The notes: generated from the letters alone by a model not told the origin. A stretch of 64,000 nt of DNA from Diplonema papillatum (GCA_030068145.1 JAPJBO010000075.1:248001-312000); one strand, 5' to 3'. Shown: positions 1 through 13,248, numbered from the stretch's first letter. Program-made: numbers and translations.

Positions 1-326
1 CCTGTGCCGAATGACCATCATGAAAAATGAAATAGGTAGGGAAAGTCTCTAGTCCGTCTCCGGGCTACCAACCTCTCTGCAGGAGGCGGCAGCTCCTGCA
101 TTATCTTCGATGGCTTCGTTTAACGTTTTTTGACGTGCAACCGTCGTTCGGAAAACCCTGCGGTACAACTGTACCTATTGAACAAAGCAAAAAAAAGACG
201 AGGCCAAAAAAACATGGAATGACGTTTTCTGTCACTCGTTAAAAAAAGGGAGATGCGAAAATGCCTCCTCAAAAATGAGACGTTGCGTGCGTGAGGGCAA
301 CATTAGATCAATGTTACTCAGTACGC

Positions 327-3300
327 TCAGTTGTGGCGTGCAGCGACGGACTGGCACGTGGACCTGACCTGTGCGAGCATGGCTGCGAAGTTCGGTGTTC
401 CGAGACCAGTAGCGGCGTCCCAACCGGCGGTTGCGGCCCAGCCGTCTCCTGCGTTCTCGCCGATGGCGTTGGTACCCTTCGTCACGTCAGTGAACATGCT
501 CGGGTTCGCGTAGAACATCGGGTTGACGTACCCCAGGGTCTTGCCGCTCAGCCTCAAGCACTCCTCGTTGAGCAGCGTCATCATTCCAGTGAACGACGGC
601 GAGCTCGCCGACGTACCACCGACCTGCTCAACTCTGCCGCTGGAGATGATGTTGAAGTTCTCGGCCAGCGCCGACACATCCGGCGAGCCTCTACCCGTTG
701 CGTACGAGGACTTCGGCTTGGCCACGACGCTCAAGTACTTCGTGATGGCAGCCTGCTGGTACGGCGGAACCGGGAAGTCGTACGAGAACCCACCACCAGA
801 CCCGAACTGAGTAGTAGCCTCCTCCTCTCCGGAAGTGCCGCTGACGAAGTACGTTCCTCCGACGGCAATGCACGCGGGGACCGACGCCGGGAACGAAGGC
901 GACAGCTTGCCGTTGTTGCTTCCTGCACGCGTCTCGCCACCACTGCCGTCATCTCCGGACGAGATCATGACCGTGATTCCGAGGGTACCCATCTTCTCAA
1001 CGTCCTCAGCGAACCTGGTCATCAGCGACGTTTCGCATTGGTCGATGAACTGAGTGCCGTAGCTGATGCTGATGGTGAACGGGTGTTCCGACTCGCCCGT
1101 CACGTCCGATCCGAACGTCGTCAAGTCCGAGCAGAAGTCAACGTTCGGGTACGAGTAGGCCCACGTCTCGGTTCTGTTCCCGATGGACAAGATCCACTCA
1201 GAGTCGAGCATCGACTCGATGCCGGCAATCGGGAGGTTTCTCCCGATGAACTTGGTGATCTTGCACGTGGTTCCGTTGTTGAACTCCGTGCAGAACTTCT
1301 GCAGCGACGACTCCACGACGTACTGGCCCTGGAACTGGGCAATGGCCTGGATGTTCTTCTTGCCGCTGGACGCAACCGGCGACACCTTGTACGTCGATCT
1401 CAACAGCTGGGGGGTCACTCCGGTCACGTCAGCTCCGGTCATCTTCACCGGCTGGTACGCCAAGGGGAAGCCGTGGAATCCTGTTGTAGGGATAGAGTTC
1501 CGACAGAGAAAAGAGAGAAATTTTCCCAGTTCTCGGCTCTTTGCATAAAGTCGGTTTAAGCAGCCCGAACTTCTTTGCGACAAGTTTGCGTATAAGTCGA
1601 TCTTTGAGTGCGTGAGCCCCTCCGAAGAAAGGTCCATCGCACTAGTTCCAAGCTACTTAGCCCGGGTCTCTGGGTCGCGTCCCCCTCCTTCTTTTGGTCG
1701 CCTGGTCCTGCGTCTTGTTGGTCCGTCCGGGCTGGGGGCTTCGCGCTTCCCCTTCGTCTTACATCACCTCGTCTCCACTCCCTGCCGCACGGGCTCCTAC
1801 GTTTTGTGCCACCTGCGACGCGGGTCGCTTTACTGATCTTCTGCGCGACGGCTGCTCTGTACTCGTTGCCTTATCCGCGATTGCCGCTTCTCGTACCGAC
1901 CGCGCCTGCCTTTCCTGTTCTGCCTTTCGCCTCTGTGGTCCGTCGGCCGCCTCAGCTCGGGCGTCCTGCTGTGCTGTCTGGATCTCCTCGTTTTCTTTTC
2001 TTTGCGACAAGTTTGCGAGGAGCATGTTTGCGTAGTTTCACAACTCCCAGCCTTCTTTGAGCTTCAAACTTCCAACGGTCAGGAAAGCAACGGTGGCTAG
2101 CAAACACGAAACAGGGCTAGTCTCGCGAAAACAAACCCGTATCTTACTGGGGGGGTCGAATATAGGAGGTACCTTATAGAAGATGTACCTTGAATACAAG
2201 AGGCACTTTGGAAATCTGGCAAAAAGTTGGATTTTTTTCTTGGTCCGCATAACAGACCTTTTTCGACGGTTTTCTGATCGCGATGAGCTCCGATGAAGAG
2301 AACCGTGAAAAATAGAGCCGGGGACCAAAAGTTATGTGCATGATTCGTGGGTCTTTACCAGATGCGGGGCACCGGGCGTGGAACCCACAGGTTTTCAATG
2401 GAAAGGACGGGAATCGACCCACTGGTTGGTGACATTTCTTTGCTGGCCCGTGTAGCAGACATTTTTCGGCGAATTTGTGCTCGCGTTCAGCTCCGATGAA
2501 GAGAACTGTGAAAAATAGACCCGGGGACCACAAATTACGTGCGTCTTTCAAGAAGAAGGGAGTTCCCGCGGGCTCCGGGTTTGCGGTACTTTCAGTGTGG
2601 CTCCTGCGCCAGCCGCGCCAGGCCGCGCCAGAAAACCCTGTTTTCTGGCGCGTTTGGCGCGATTGGCGCGCCCATAGTGTTTTCACCAGGAACTGACAAC
2701 TTTTTCATTTTGGGTTCATCATTCGTCCATTTTCTCGGCGATCCCGGCGTGCGTTCCAACAAATCTTTTGTTCGATGAGAAGATCGATGACGAAATCTTC
2801 CAGAAAACCTGTTCTCAGAGGGTGTCAACCTATTCTGGTGCCTTCCCACACCCCTGTCCTTCCAGAACCACTGAAAAACAAGCTTTTTCCAGGGGATCGA
2901 TCCCTGCAACTTGCCCAGTGCAAGCAGCCTTTTTGGACCGGTTTGGACGTGTTCGCCATGGTAATCCACGGTGTACCCTGCGGCAATGCAAGGCCGAACG
3001 AACCACAGGGATCCACTTACGGTTCCGGGTCTATTTGGCACCGTTCTCTTCATCCGAGAAAAAATCGAGCAAGAAGTCGTCGGGAAAAAGTTGCGACGTG
3101 GACCTGCCGGAAATTGTCACCTACCTGGCGACGACGCCCGGTGCTCTGCATCTCGTGAGGAGTCACGAACCACACACATACGTAAGGGTCCCCGAGTCTA
3201 TTTTGAACCGTTCTTTTCATCGGAGCTGAGGGCGAGCAAAACGTCGTTGAAAAAGATCTGTTACGTGGACCAGCGGGAAAATATCACCACAACTTTTGCC

Positions 3301-4806
3301 AAAACCCGATTCCACTGTTTGTGCATTGAAAAATGGCCCGGGAAAAATTATCAATTCCCCCGAGGCACTCTTTTTGCCCCCGTTCATGTGACGAGGGAGC
3401 CTAAATTTCCTTGGGGCTACAGGGTGCGCCAAACTAATGGCCCGGGGCAAATTATCAATTCCGCCGAGGCACTCTTTTGCCCCCGTTCATGTGACGAGGG
3501 AGCCTAAATTTCCAGGATCGGCACGCCGAATAGAAGAGGTACCTCTTGTATTCGACCCCCCCCAGTAATACGATCCCCTCGGCTCCCTTTGTAAAAAGGT
3601 TGAGCTCTGGGCCGGTGCGGGAGCTTCCCGGCGCGGAGAAGATTGGAGATGGAGGTGTTGTGCTCAGGAGCAAGGGTTAAGGTGGGCGCGTTGTTGCCAG
3701 GTGACTCTCGTGCGCTGCTCTCTCTCCTCTCTCTCTCCTCTCTCCTCTCTCTCCTCTCTCCTCTCTCTCCTACAGGCAACTGTAGGGAGGGGGGGAAGGA
3801 AGGGGGGAGGGGAGGGACGCGTGCGCGTCGCCGACCCCCCAGTTCGGGAAAAGGGGTCATGCCCAATATAGGAAGGGGGTCCTCCCCTCCTGGAAGCTCT
3901 TGAGCTCCAGGAGGACGGAAGGATCACTACCTCTCCTGTTGGTAATATGATGGTCAACCACGCATGAAATGAAAATCAAAGACTGGCAGATGAAAGAGAC
4001 TGGTATTCATAAGGCAAGAACGCTAATCACTAGAGTGAGTCAATCACATTCTGAATAATGACAAGGTTGTGGTGCATAGTACTCTCCTTCAGGTACGTGT
4101 AGTTCTGCGATGAGCAATAGTCTGTATGTCGCTGTAGAAAAGGATGCGTAGACACGAGCCTCACTGAAGTATTATACATCAGGTGTGGCACATTTCCAAC
4201 CAAGAACACCAGCGAACCTCACAAGTCCTGTGCCGCAGTAAGCTGTTCGTCAGTTATACGACGATCGTAAGTTATACTCGAGAGAATAAAATGCTAGACA
4301 AGAAAGCTACCTGAGAACGTGTCAATGACGGCGGCAATGTGCGAGTCGACGAAAACGCCGCTGGTCAGACGGTAGATCTTTCCCTGCGTGGCGTGTTCGT
4401 ACACCTTGAACTCGCCGTTGGCCATGGCCTCCACCTGTCTGATAGTGGCGATGGCGTGGATGTAGTCACCGTGGGGGTGGACCTTCTCCACGGTGGCTCC
4501 GTGCTTGGCCAACCACTCCCTCACCATCTGCATGTTCTCAGCCTTCGGGCGCACCATGTCACCGATTTCCTCGTACGACGGGTACTGCAGGTACGCCTTG
4601 CCCTGCGGGTCGGACACCTTGTGCAGCAGCTTAGCCATGTGGTCCCTGTTCGATCTCGTCATTCCGATCGTCACCTTCACCGGCTCATCCTTCGGCACAG
4701 AACCAGCGCTGGCGGTCCATCCCCTCGGAATCACCGCGGGCTTGTGCACCTGCGACACCTGCGCTGCCGCAGAGAGCGCGAGGGCTACCACCAGTAAACA
4801 CCGCAT
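327..4806 (-). CDS. Sedolisin / tripeptidyl-peptidase I-like (S53), copy 1
   Basis: Two exons: 4806-4311 and 1480-327, joined by a GTAGCT...ACAACAG intron of 2,830 bp. Splicing restores the frame (TCA G|GA TTC, giving S-G-F-H-G) and a 549-aa protein. Residues 1-15 (MRCLLVVALALSAAA) form a signal peptide. About 30-165 is a pro-kumamolisin activation domain and about 185-545 is the S53 serine-carboxyl peptidase domain. Expected catalytic residues are present: Glu254 and Asp258 in GIESMLD, oxyanion Asp342 in SSGDDG, Ser456 in GGTSASS. The C-terminal Ca-site motifs FTDVTKG and GWDAATGLGTPNF are kept. By family, a secreted or lysosomal acid peptidase that removes tripeptides. This copy differs from the others by Ala instead of Asp in PYQQADITK, and its intron holds a 1.4-kb TIR element and a dispersed repeat absent from the short-intron copies. 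Confidence 0.9.
1597..2035 (+). repeat. Dispersed repeat family H in copy 1 intron
   Basis: About 440 bp closely similar to 54588-54960. Shared blocks include GAGTGCGTGAGCCCCTCCGA at the left end. One copy sits in the sedolisin copy 1 intron, the other just upstream of the NSA2 start codon. No protein function is recognisable. Confidence 0.8.
2139..3582. mobile_element. TIR-bounded element (non-autonomous DNA transposon-like)
   Basis: The ends are imperfect inverted repeats of about 40-45 bp: left 2139-2185 with TTACTGGGGGGGTCGAATA, right 3530-3582 carrying the complement. Inside are several related blocks with direct repeats of about 100 bp (3330-3440 against 3440-3515, sharing GTTCATGTGACGAGGGAGCC) and no transposase frame. 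It is inserted in the intron of sedolisin copy 1. I could not define a target-site duplication. Confidence 0.65.
3713..3930. repeat. CT-rich microsatellite and short inverted repeat
   Basis: A (CTCTCTCTC)-type tract at 3715-3775, then G-rich sequence, then an imperfect inverted repeat at 3889-3917 (CCTCCTGGA...TCCAGGAGG). All lie in the copy 1 intron; no gene seen. Confidence 0.8.
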
Positions 4807-5045
4807 GATTTCTTTGTGTTCGCTTTTCTAATCCTGGACACGCGTGTGTCTGTGTGTGCCTTCCATTTCCAGCAGGCTGCCTAGCAATCGAAATGACGCT
4901 CCCCCACACGGTGAGGTCCAGCCTCAGAAGCTGGTAGTTAAAGAGGGCGTGCCTGATTCACACCCGAAAAGCCGGTGTGCAACATCCAAAACGCGTCTAA
5001 ATCCACACGCGGAAAGCCGTGTGACACCCGTTTCTTTACATCCAT

Positions 5046-5415
5046 TTAACTCCAGTTTCTGAGGCTGGACTCCGTGTGAGTGCTACAAGGCAGTGTGGCT
5101 TCATTCGTGTAGGTCTTGCTGGCGGTGCCACCCAGCGCCACCGGAGTCCGTCGGTTCCTTCTTTGGTTGCGTGAACCCCATTTTCTGAGGCTGGCCCCGT
5201 GTGAGGGCTACAAGGCTGTGTGGCTTCATTCGTATGCTGGTCGGTGCCACCCAGCACCACCGGAGTCCGTCGGTTCCTTCTTTGATAGGGTTAACTCCAG
5301 TTTCTGAGGCTGGACTCCGTGTGAGTGCTACAAGGCAGTGTGGCTTCATTCGTGTAGGTCTTGCTGGCGGTGCCACCCAGCACCACCGGAGTCCGTCGGT
5401 TCCTTCTTTGGTAAA
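5046..5415. repeat. Three direct repeats of about 115-127 bp in sedolisin 5' flank
   Basis: Three consecutive units begin with a variant of CTGAGGCTGG and end with the block CGGAGTCCGTCGGTTCCTTC. The same block recurs at 8529-8898 and 12012-12381 in the other array units. It lies 240-610 bp upstream of the copy 1 start codon, so it could be regulatory, but no function is visible. Confidence 0.85.
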
Positions 5416-5501
5416 GGCGGAAGGTACGCAGCCCACAGAGGCAGGTACGCGCCTGTGTACGCAGCCATCTCCGATGCTCCGCTTCCGGTCCCTATGACTG
5501 C

Positions 5502-5706
5502 AAAATACTCGAGGGACTGCCTTGTGCTCATTTCAAAGGAGGCTAAAACGATACAACTACAAAGTGGGTCTTTTTGTTTGCTTACGCCCGCCACTAAACC
5601 CAGATTTACCTGTGTTTCGTGTGGCTACAGCACATTAACCTCGTTTGATCTATCGCAACTGGCAGTCCTCAAGCATTTCCTACAAAGCGGGTGCCTATAC
5701 AAAAAA
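5502..5706 (-). repeat. Dispersed repeat family A (SINE-/introner-like)
   Basis: About 205 bp. Read on the minus strand it starts near TTTTTTGTATAGGCACC and ends CTCGAGTATTTTGCAG, i.e. donor-like and acceptor-like ends. Related copies lie near 22.3, 36.4, 47.0 and 54.2 kb. Confidence 0.85.
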
Positions 5707-6282
5707 GAGGGCAACGCAATCGACGAAAAATGCATCAGGTTCGACAACGGATAAGAGATCGTGAGAAATACTCGGAAGTACTGCTGGCAATCATCTCGGA
5801 GGATGCCAAGGGGGGTGAGGGGAGAAACGAACGATCTTCCGAAACAGTCTTTCTTGCTGCTGCCTGGGTGCAGGCTCAAAACAGCAAGAAAGAAAACTCC
5901 CGAAACGACAGGAACATCACCGGCGTCGCTGCACTTGTAAGCAAAGCAGCCGACGACCTGTGCCGAATGACCATCATGAAAAATGAAATGGGTAGGGAAA
6001 GTCTCTAGTCCGTCTCCGGGCTACCAACCTCTCTGCAGGAGGCGGCAGCTCCTGCACTATCTTCGATGGCTTCGTTTAACGTTTTTTGACGTGCAACCGT
6101 CGTTCGGAAAACCCTGCGGTACAACTGTACCTATTGAACAAAGCAAAAAAAAGACGAGGCCAAAAAAACATGGAATGACGTTTTCTGTCACTCGTTAAAA
6201 AAAGGGAGATGCGAAAATGCCTCCTCAAAAATGAGACGTTGCGTGCGTGAGGGCAACATTAGATCAATGTTACTCAGTACGC

Positions 6283-8289
6283 TCAGTTGTGGCGTGCAGC
6301 GACGGACTGGCACGTGGACCTGACCTGTGCGAGCATGGCTGCGAAGTTCGGTGTTCCGAGACCAGTAGCGGCGTCCCAACCGGCGGTTGCGGCCCAGCCG
6401 TCTCCTGCGTTCTCGCCGATGGCGTTGGTACCCTTCGTCACGTCAGTGAACATGCTCGGGTTCGCGTAGAACATCGGGTTGACGTACCCCAGGGTCTTGC
6501 CGCTCAGCCTCAAGCACTCCTCGTTGAGCAGCGTCATCATTCCAGTGAACGACGGCGAGCTCGCCGACGTACCACCGACCTGCTCAACTCTGCCGCTGGA
6601 GATGATGTTGAAGTTCTCGGCCAGCGCCGACACATCCGGCGAGCCTCTACCCGTTGCGTACGAGGACTTCGGCTTGGCCACGACGCTCAAGTACTTCGTG
6701 ATGTCAGCCTGCTGGTACGGCGGAACCGGGAAGTCGTACGAGAACCCACCACCAGACCCGAACTGAGTAGTAGCCTCCTCCTCTCCGGAAGTGCCGCTGA
6801 CGAAGTACGTTCCTCCGACGGCAATGCACGCGGGGACCGACGCCGGGAACGAAGGCGACAGCTTGCCGTTGTTGCTTCCTGCACGCGTCTCGCCACCACT
6901 GCCGTCATCTCCGGACGAGATCATGACCGTGATTCCGAGGGTACCCATCTTCTCAACGTCCTCAGCGAACCTGGTCATCAGCGACGTTTCGCATTGGTCG
7001 ATGAACTGAGTGCCGTAGCTGATGCTGATGGTGAACGGGTGTTCCGACTCGCCCGTCACGTCCGATCCGAACGTCGTCAAGTCCGAGCAGAAGTCAACGT
7101 TCGGGTACGAGTAGGCCCACGTCTCGGTTCTGTTGCCGATGGACAAGATCCACTCAGAGTCAAGCATCGACTCGATGCCGGCAATGGGGAGGTTTCTCCC
7201 GATGAACTTGGTGATCTTGCACGTGGTTCCGTTGTTGAACTCCGTGCAGAACTTCTGCAGCGACGACTCCACGACGTACTGGCCCTGGAACTGGGCAATG
7301 GCCTGGATGTTCTTCTTGCCGCTGGACGCAACCGGCGACACCTTGTACGTCGATCTCAACAGCTGGGGGGTCACTCCGGTCACGTCAGCTCCGGTCATCT
7401 TCACCGGCTGGTACGCCAAGGGGAAGCCGTGGAATCCTGTTGTAGTGGGATAGAGTTCCGACAGAGAAAAAGTGAGATTTTTGAGATGAAAAAGGGCCCA
7501 GGGTAGTGCGGTCAACGAAAACCCTAGTTTCCCTTTCTACTTTCTCCTCCTCTCGCGGTGTACGGTTTTTGTGGTTTTACACGACGTTTGAGGTGGTCTC
7601 CACCACTTCCACTATTTCACTTTCGTGAACAGATTGCACCGTAGTCATCAAAATATCAGTTTTGTGACCCTAAAACTCCGGTACCCTATTGGCGGCAGTT
7701 TAACCATCAGGCAGGCCGTTTCCACCCTAGAACAGGCCGCGTTTACCCCAGAACCCAATTACCCGTCCGAATTACACAAAAGAATACAGCTACCTGAGAA
7801 CGTGTCAATGACGGCGGCAATGTGCGAGTCGACGAAAACGCCGCTGGTCAGACGGTAGATCTTTCCCTGCGTGGCGTGTTCGTACACCTTGAACTCGCCG
7901 TTGGCCATGGCCTCCACCTGTCTGATAGTGGCGATGGCGTGGATGTAGTCACCGTGGGGGTGGACCTTCTCCACGGTGGCTCCGTGCTTGGCCAACCACT
8001 CCCTCACCATCTGCATGTTCTCAGCCTTCGGGCGCACCATGTCACCGATTTCCTCGTACGACGGGTACTGCAGGTACGCCTTGCCCTGCGGGTCGGACAC
8101 CTTGTGCAGCAGCTTAGCCATGTGGTCCCTGTTCGATCTCGTCATTCCGATCGTCACCTTCACCGGCTCATCCTTCGGCACAGAACCAGCGCTGGCGGTC
8201 CATCCCCTCGGAATCACCGCGGGCTTGTGCACCTGCGACACCTGCGCTGCCGCAGAGAGCGCGAGGGCTACCACCAGTAAACACCGCAT
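6283..8289 (-). CDS. Sedolisin / tripeptidyl-peptidase I-like (S53), copy 2
   Basis: Exons 8289-7794 (496 nt, signal peptide plus pro-domain) and 7436-6283 (1,154 nt, peptidase domain), intron 357 bp with donor GTAGCT and acceptor CTACAACAG. The protein is 549 aa with an intact Glu/Asp/Ser set (GIESMLD, SSGDDG, GGTSASS). The gene and its flanks repeat with an exact 3,483-bp period in copies 1-4. The start ATG follows a CA-rich stretch ending in CCAG about 30 nt upstream, so a 5'UTR splice acceptor there is possible but unproven. Expected role: acid tripeptidyl peptidase in lysosome-like vacuoles or secreted. Confidence 0.93.
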
Positions 8290-8984
8290 GATTTCTTTGT
8301 GTTCGCTTTTCTAATCCTGGACACGCGTGTGTCTGTGTGTGCCTTCCATTTCCAGCAGGCTGCCTAGCAATCGAAATGACGCTCCCCCACACGGTGAGGT
8401 CCAGCCTCAGAAGCTGGTAGTTAAAGAGGGCGTGCCTGATTCACACCCGAAAAGCCGGTGTGCAACATCCAAAACGCGTCTAAATCCACACGCGGAAAGC
8501 CGTGTGACACCCGTTTCTTTACATCCATTTAACTCCAGTTTCTGAGGCTGGACTCCGTGTGAGTGCTACAAGGCAGTGTGGCTTCATTCGTGTAGGTCTT
8601 GCTGGCGGTGCCACCCAGCGCCACCGGAGTCCGTCGGTTCCTTCTTTGGTTGCGTGAACCCCATTTTCTGAGGCTGGCCCCGTGTGAGGGCTACAAGGCT
8701 GTGTGGCTTCATTCGTATGCTGGTCGGTGCCACCCAGCACCACCGGAGTCCGTCGGTTCCTTCTTTGATAGGGTTAACTCCAGTTTCTGAGGCTGGACTC
8801 CGTGTGAGTGCTACAAGGCAGTGTGGCTTCATTCGTGTAGGTCTTGCTGGCGGTGCCACCCAGCACCACCGGAGTCCGTCGGTTCCTTCTTTGGTAAAGG
8901 CGGAAGGTACGCAGCCCACAGAGGCAGGTACGCGCCTGTGTACGCAGCCATCTCCGATGCTCCGCTTCCGGTCCCTATGACTGC

Positions 8985-9189
8985 AAAATACTCGAGGGAC
9001 TGCCTTGTGCTCATTTCAAAGGAGGCTAAAACGATACAACTACAAAGTGGGTCTTTTTGTTTGCTTACGCCCGCCACTAAACCCAGATTTACCTGTGTTT
9101 CGTGTGGCTACAGCACATTAACCTCGTTTGATCTATCGCAACTGGCAGTCCTCAAGCATTTCCTACAAAGCGGGTGCCTATACAAAAAA
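8985..9189 (-). repeat. Dispersed repeat family A, array copy
   Basis: Same element as at 5502-5706, carried along in the 3,483-bp unit. Confidence 0.85.
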
Positions 9190-9765
9190 GAGGGCAACGC
9201 AATCGACGAAAAATGCATCAGGTTCGACAACGGATAAGAGATCGTGAGAAATACTCGGAAGTACTGCTGGCAATCATCTCGGAGGATGCCAAGGGGGGTG
9301 AGGGGAGAAACGAACGATCTTCCGAAACAGTCTTTCTTGCTGCTGCCTGGGTGCAGGCTCAAAACAGCAAGAAAGAAAACTCCCGAAACGACAGGAACAT
9401 CACCGGCGTCGCTGCACTTGTAAGCAAAGCAGCCGACGACCTGTGCCGAATGACCATCATGAAAAATGAAATGGGTAGGGAAAGTCTCTAGTCCGTCTCC
9501 GGGCTACCAACCTCTCTGCAGGAGGCGGCAGCTCCTGCACTATCTTCGATGGCTTCGTTTAACGTTTTTTGACGTGCAACCGTCGTTCGGAAAACCCTGC
9601 GGTACAACTGTACCTATTGAACAAAGCAAAAAAAAGACGAGGCCAAAAAAACATGGAATGACGTTTTCTGTCACTCGTTAAAAAAAGGGAGATGCGAAAA
9701 TGCCTCCTCAAAAATGAGACGTTGCGTGCGTGAGGGCAACATTAGATCAATGTTACTCAGTACGC

Positions 9766-11772
9766 TCAGTTGTGGCGTGCAGCGACGGACTGGCACGTGG
9801 ACCTGACCTGTGCGAGCATGGCTGCGAAGTTCGGTGTTCCGAGACCAGTAGCGGCGTCCCAACCGGCGGTTGCGGCCCAGCCGTCTCCTGCGTTCTCGCC
9901 GATGGCGTTGGTACCCTTCGTCACGTCAGTGAACATGCTCGGGTTCGCGTAGAACATCGGGTTGACGTACCCCAGGGTCTTGCCGCTCAGCCTCAAGCAC
10001 TCCTCGTTGAGCAGCGTCATCATTCCAGTGAACGACGGCGAGCTCGCCGACGTACCACCGACCTGCTCAACTCTGCCGCTGGAGATGATGTTGAAGTTCT
10101 CGGCCAGCGCCGACACATCCGGCGAGCCTCTACCCGTTGCGTACGAGGACTTCGGCTTGGCCACGACGCTCAAGTACTTCGTGATGTCAGCCTGCTGGTA
10201 CGGCGGAACCGGGAAGTCGTACGAGAACCCACCACCAGACCCGAACTGAGTAGTAGCCTCCTCCTCTCCGGAAGTGCCGCTGACGAAGTACGTTCCTCCG
10301 ACGGCAATGCACGCGGGGACCGACGCCGGGAACGAAGGCGACAGCTTGCCGTTGTTGCTTCCTGCACGCGTCTCGCCACCACTGCCGTCATCTCCGGACG
10401 AGATCATGACCGTGATTCCGAGGGTACCCATCTTCTCAACGTCCTCAGCGAACCTGGTCATCAGCGACGTTTCGCATTGGTCGATGAACTGAGTGCCGTA
10501 GCTGATGCTGATGGTGAACGGGTGTTCCGACTCGCCCGTCACGTCCGATCCGAACGTCGTCAAGTCCGAGCAGAAGTCAACGTTCGGGTACGAGTAGGCC
10601 CACGTCTCGGTTCTGTTGCCGATGGACAAGATCCACTCAGAGTCAAGCATCGACTCGATGCCGGCAATGGGGAGGTTTCTCCCGATGAACTTGGTGATCT
10701 TGCACGTGGTTCCGTTGTTGAACTCCGTGCAGAACTTCTGCAGCGACGACTCCACGACGTACTGGCCCTGGAACTGGGCAATGGCCTGGATGTTCTTCTT
10801 GCCGCTGGACGCAACCGGCGACACCTTGTACGTCGATCTCAACAGCTGGGGGGTCACTCCGGTCACGTCAGCTCCGGTCATCTTCACCGGCTGGTACGCC
10901 AAGGGGAAGCCGTGGAATCCTGTTGTAGTGGGATAGAGTTCCGACAGAGAAAAAGTGAGATTTTTGAGATGAAAAAGGGCCCAGGGTAGTGCGGTCAACG
11001 AAAACCCTAGTTTCCCTTTCTACTTTCTCCTCCTCTCGCGGTGTACGGTTTTTGTGGTTTTACACGACGTTTGAGGTGGTCTCCACCACTTCCACTATTT
11101 CACTTTCGTGAACAGATTGCACCGTAGTCATCAAAATATCAGTTTTGTGACCCTAAAACTCCGGTACCCTATTGGCGGCAGTTTAACCATCAGGCAGGCC
11201 GTTTCCACCCTAGAACAGGCCGCGTTTACCCCAGAACCCAATTACCCGTCCGAATTACACAAAAGAATACAGCTACCTGAGAACGTGTCAATGACGGCGG
11301 CAATGTGCGAGTCGACGAAAACGCCGCTGGTCAGACGGTAGATCTTTCCCTGCGTGGCGTGTTCGTACACCTTGAACTCGCCGTTGGCCATGGCCTCCAC
11401 CTGTCTGATAGTGGCGATGGCGTGGATGTAGTCACCGTGGGGGTGGACCTTCTCCACGGTGGCTCCGTGCTTGGCCAACCACTCCCTCACCATCTGCATG
11501 TTCTCAGCCTTCGGGCGCACCATGTCACCGATTTCCTCGTACGACGGGTACTGCAGGTACGCCTTGCCCTGCGGGTCGGACACCTTGTGCAGCAGCTTAG
11601 CCATGTGGTCCCTGTTCGATCTCGTCATTCCGATCGTCACCTTCACCGGCTCATCCTTCGGCACAGAACCAGCGCTGGCGGTCCATCCCCTCGGAATCAC
11701 CGCGGGCTTGTGCACCTGCGACACCTGCGCTGCCGCAGAGAGCGCGAGGGCTACCACCAGTAAACACCGCAT
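9766..11772 (-). CDS. Sedolisin / tripeptidyl-peptidase I-like (S53), copy 3
   Basis: Exons 11772-11277 and 10919-9766 with a 357-bp intron. By eye it is identical to copy 2 across exons, intron and flanks at a 3,483-bp offset, which implies very recent duplication or ongoing homogenisation. It encodes the same 549-aa preproenzyme with signal peptide, pro-kumamolisin domain, and S53 catalytic Glu254, Asp258, Asp342 and Ser456. Identical long units are also where an assembler could insert or lose a copy, so copy number needs long-read support. Confidence 0.93.
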
Positions 11773-12467
11773 GATTTCTTTGTGTTCGCTTTTCTAATCC
11801 TGGACACGCGTGTGTCTGTGTGTGCCTTCCATTTCCAGCAGGCTGCCTAGCAATCGAAATGACGCTCCCCCACACGGTGAGGTCCAGCCTCAGAAGCTGG
11901 TAGTTAAAGAGGGCGTGCCTGATTCACACCCGAAAAGCCGGTGTGCAACATCCAAAACGCGTCTAAATCCACACGCGGAAAGCCGTGTGACACCCGTTTC
12001 TTTACATCCATTTAACTCCAGTTTCTGAGGCTGGACTCCGTGTGAGTGCTACAAGGCAGTGTGGCTTCATTCGTGTAGGTCTTGCTGGCGGTGCCACCCA
12101 GCGCCACCGGAGTCCGTCGGTTCCTTCTTTGGTTGCGTGAACCCCATTTTCTGAGGCTGGCCCCGTGTGAGGGCTACAAGGCTGTGTGGCTTCATTCGTA
12201 TGCTGGTCGGTGCCACCCAGCACCACCGGAGTCCGTCGGTTCCTTCTTTGATAGGGTTAACTCCAGTTTCTGAGGCTGGACTCCGTGTGAGTGCTACAAG
12301 GCAGTGTGGCTTCATTCGTGTAGGTCTTGCTGGCGGTGCCACCCAGCACCACCGGAGTCCGTCGGTTCCTTCTTTGGTAAAGGCGGAAGGTACGCAGCCC
12401 ACAGAGGCAGGTACGCGCCTGTGTACGCAGCCATCTCCGATGCTCCGCTTCCGGTCCCTATGACTGC

Positions 12468-12672
12468 AAAATACTCGAGGGACTGCCTTGTGCTCATTTC
12501 AAAGGAGGCTAAAACGATACAACTACAAAGTGGGTCTTTTTGTTTGCTTACGCCCGCCACTAAACCCAGATTTACCTGTGTTTCGTGTGGCTACAGCACA
12601 TTAACCTCGTTTGATCTATCGCAACTGGCAGTCCTCAAGCATTTCCTACAAAGCGGGTGCCTATACAAAAAA
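12468..12672 (-). repeat. Dispersed repeat family A, array copy
   Basis: Same element as at 5502-5706, carried along in the 3,483-bp unit. Confidence 0.85.
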
Positions 12673-13248
12673 GAGGGCAACGCAATCGACGAAAAATGCA
12701 TCAGGTTCGACAACGGATAAGAGATCGTGAGAAATACTCGGAAGTACTGCTGGCAATCATCTCGGAGGATGCCAAGGGGGGTGAGGGGAGAAACGAACGA
12801 TCTTCCGAAACAGTCTTTCTTGCTGCTGCCTGGGTGCAGGCTCAAAACAGCAAGAAAGAAAACTCCCGAAACGACAGGAACATCACCGGCGTCGCTGCAC
12901 TTGTAAGCAAAGCAGCCGACGACCTGTGCCGAATGACCATCATGAAAAATGAAATGGGTAGGGAAAGTCTCTAGTCCGTCTCCGGGCTACCAACCTCTCT
13001 GCAGGAGGCGGCAGCTCCTGCACTATCTTCGATGGCTTCGTTTAACGTTTTTTGACGTGCAACCGTCGTTCGGAAAACCCTGCGGTACAACTGTACCTAT
13101 TGAACAAAGCAAAAAAAAGACGAGGCCAAAAAAACATGGAATGACGTTTTCTGTCACTCGTTAAAAAAAGGGAGATGCGAAAATGCCTCCTCAAAAATGA
13201 GACGTTGCGTGCGTGAGGGCAACATTAGATCAATGTTACTCAGTACGC

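Noticed and set aside
291-1559. Long plus-strand frames opposite sedolisin exon 2 (also at 6247, 9730, 13213, 19568)
   Set aside because: Arg/Leu-rich antisense shadows of a GC-rich gene; the minus strand has clear S53 homology.
5691-6008. 105-codon plus frame in the sedolisin 3' flank
   Set aside because: The frame is not kept in the diverged flank of copy 5 (19006-19215) and no family is recognisable.
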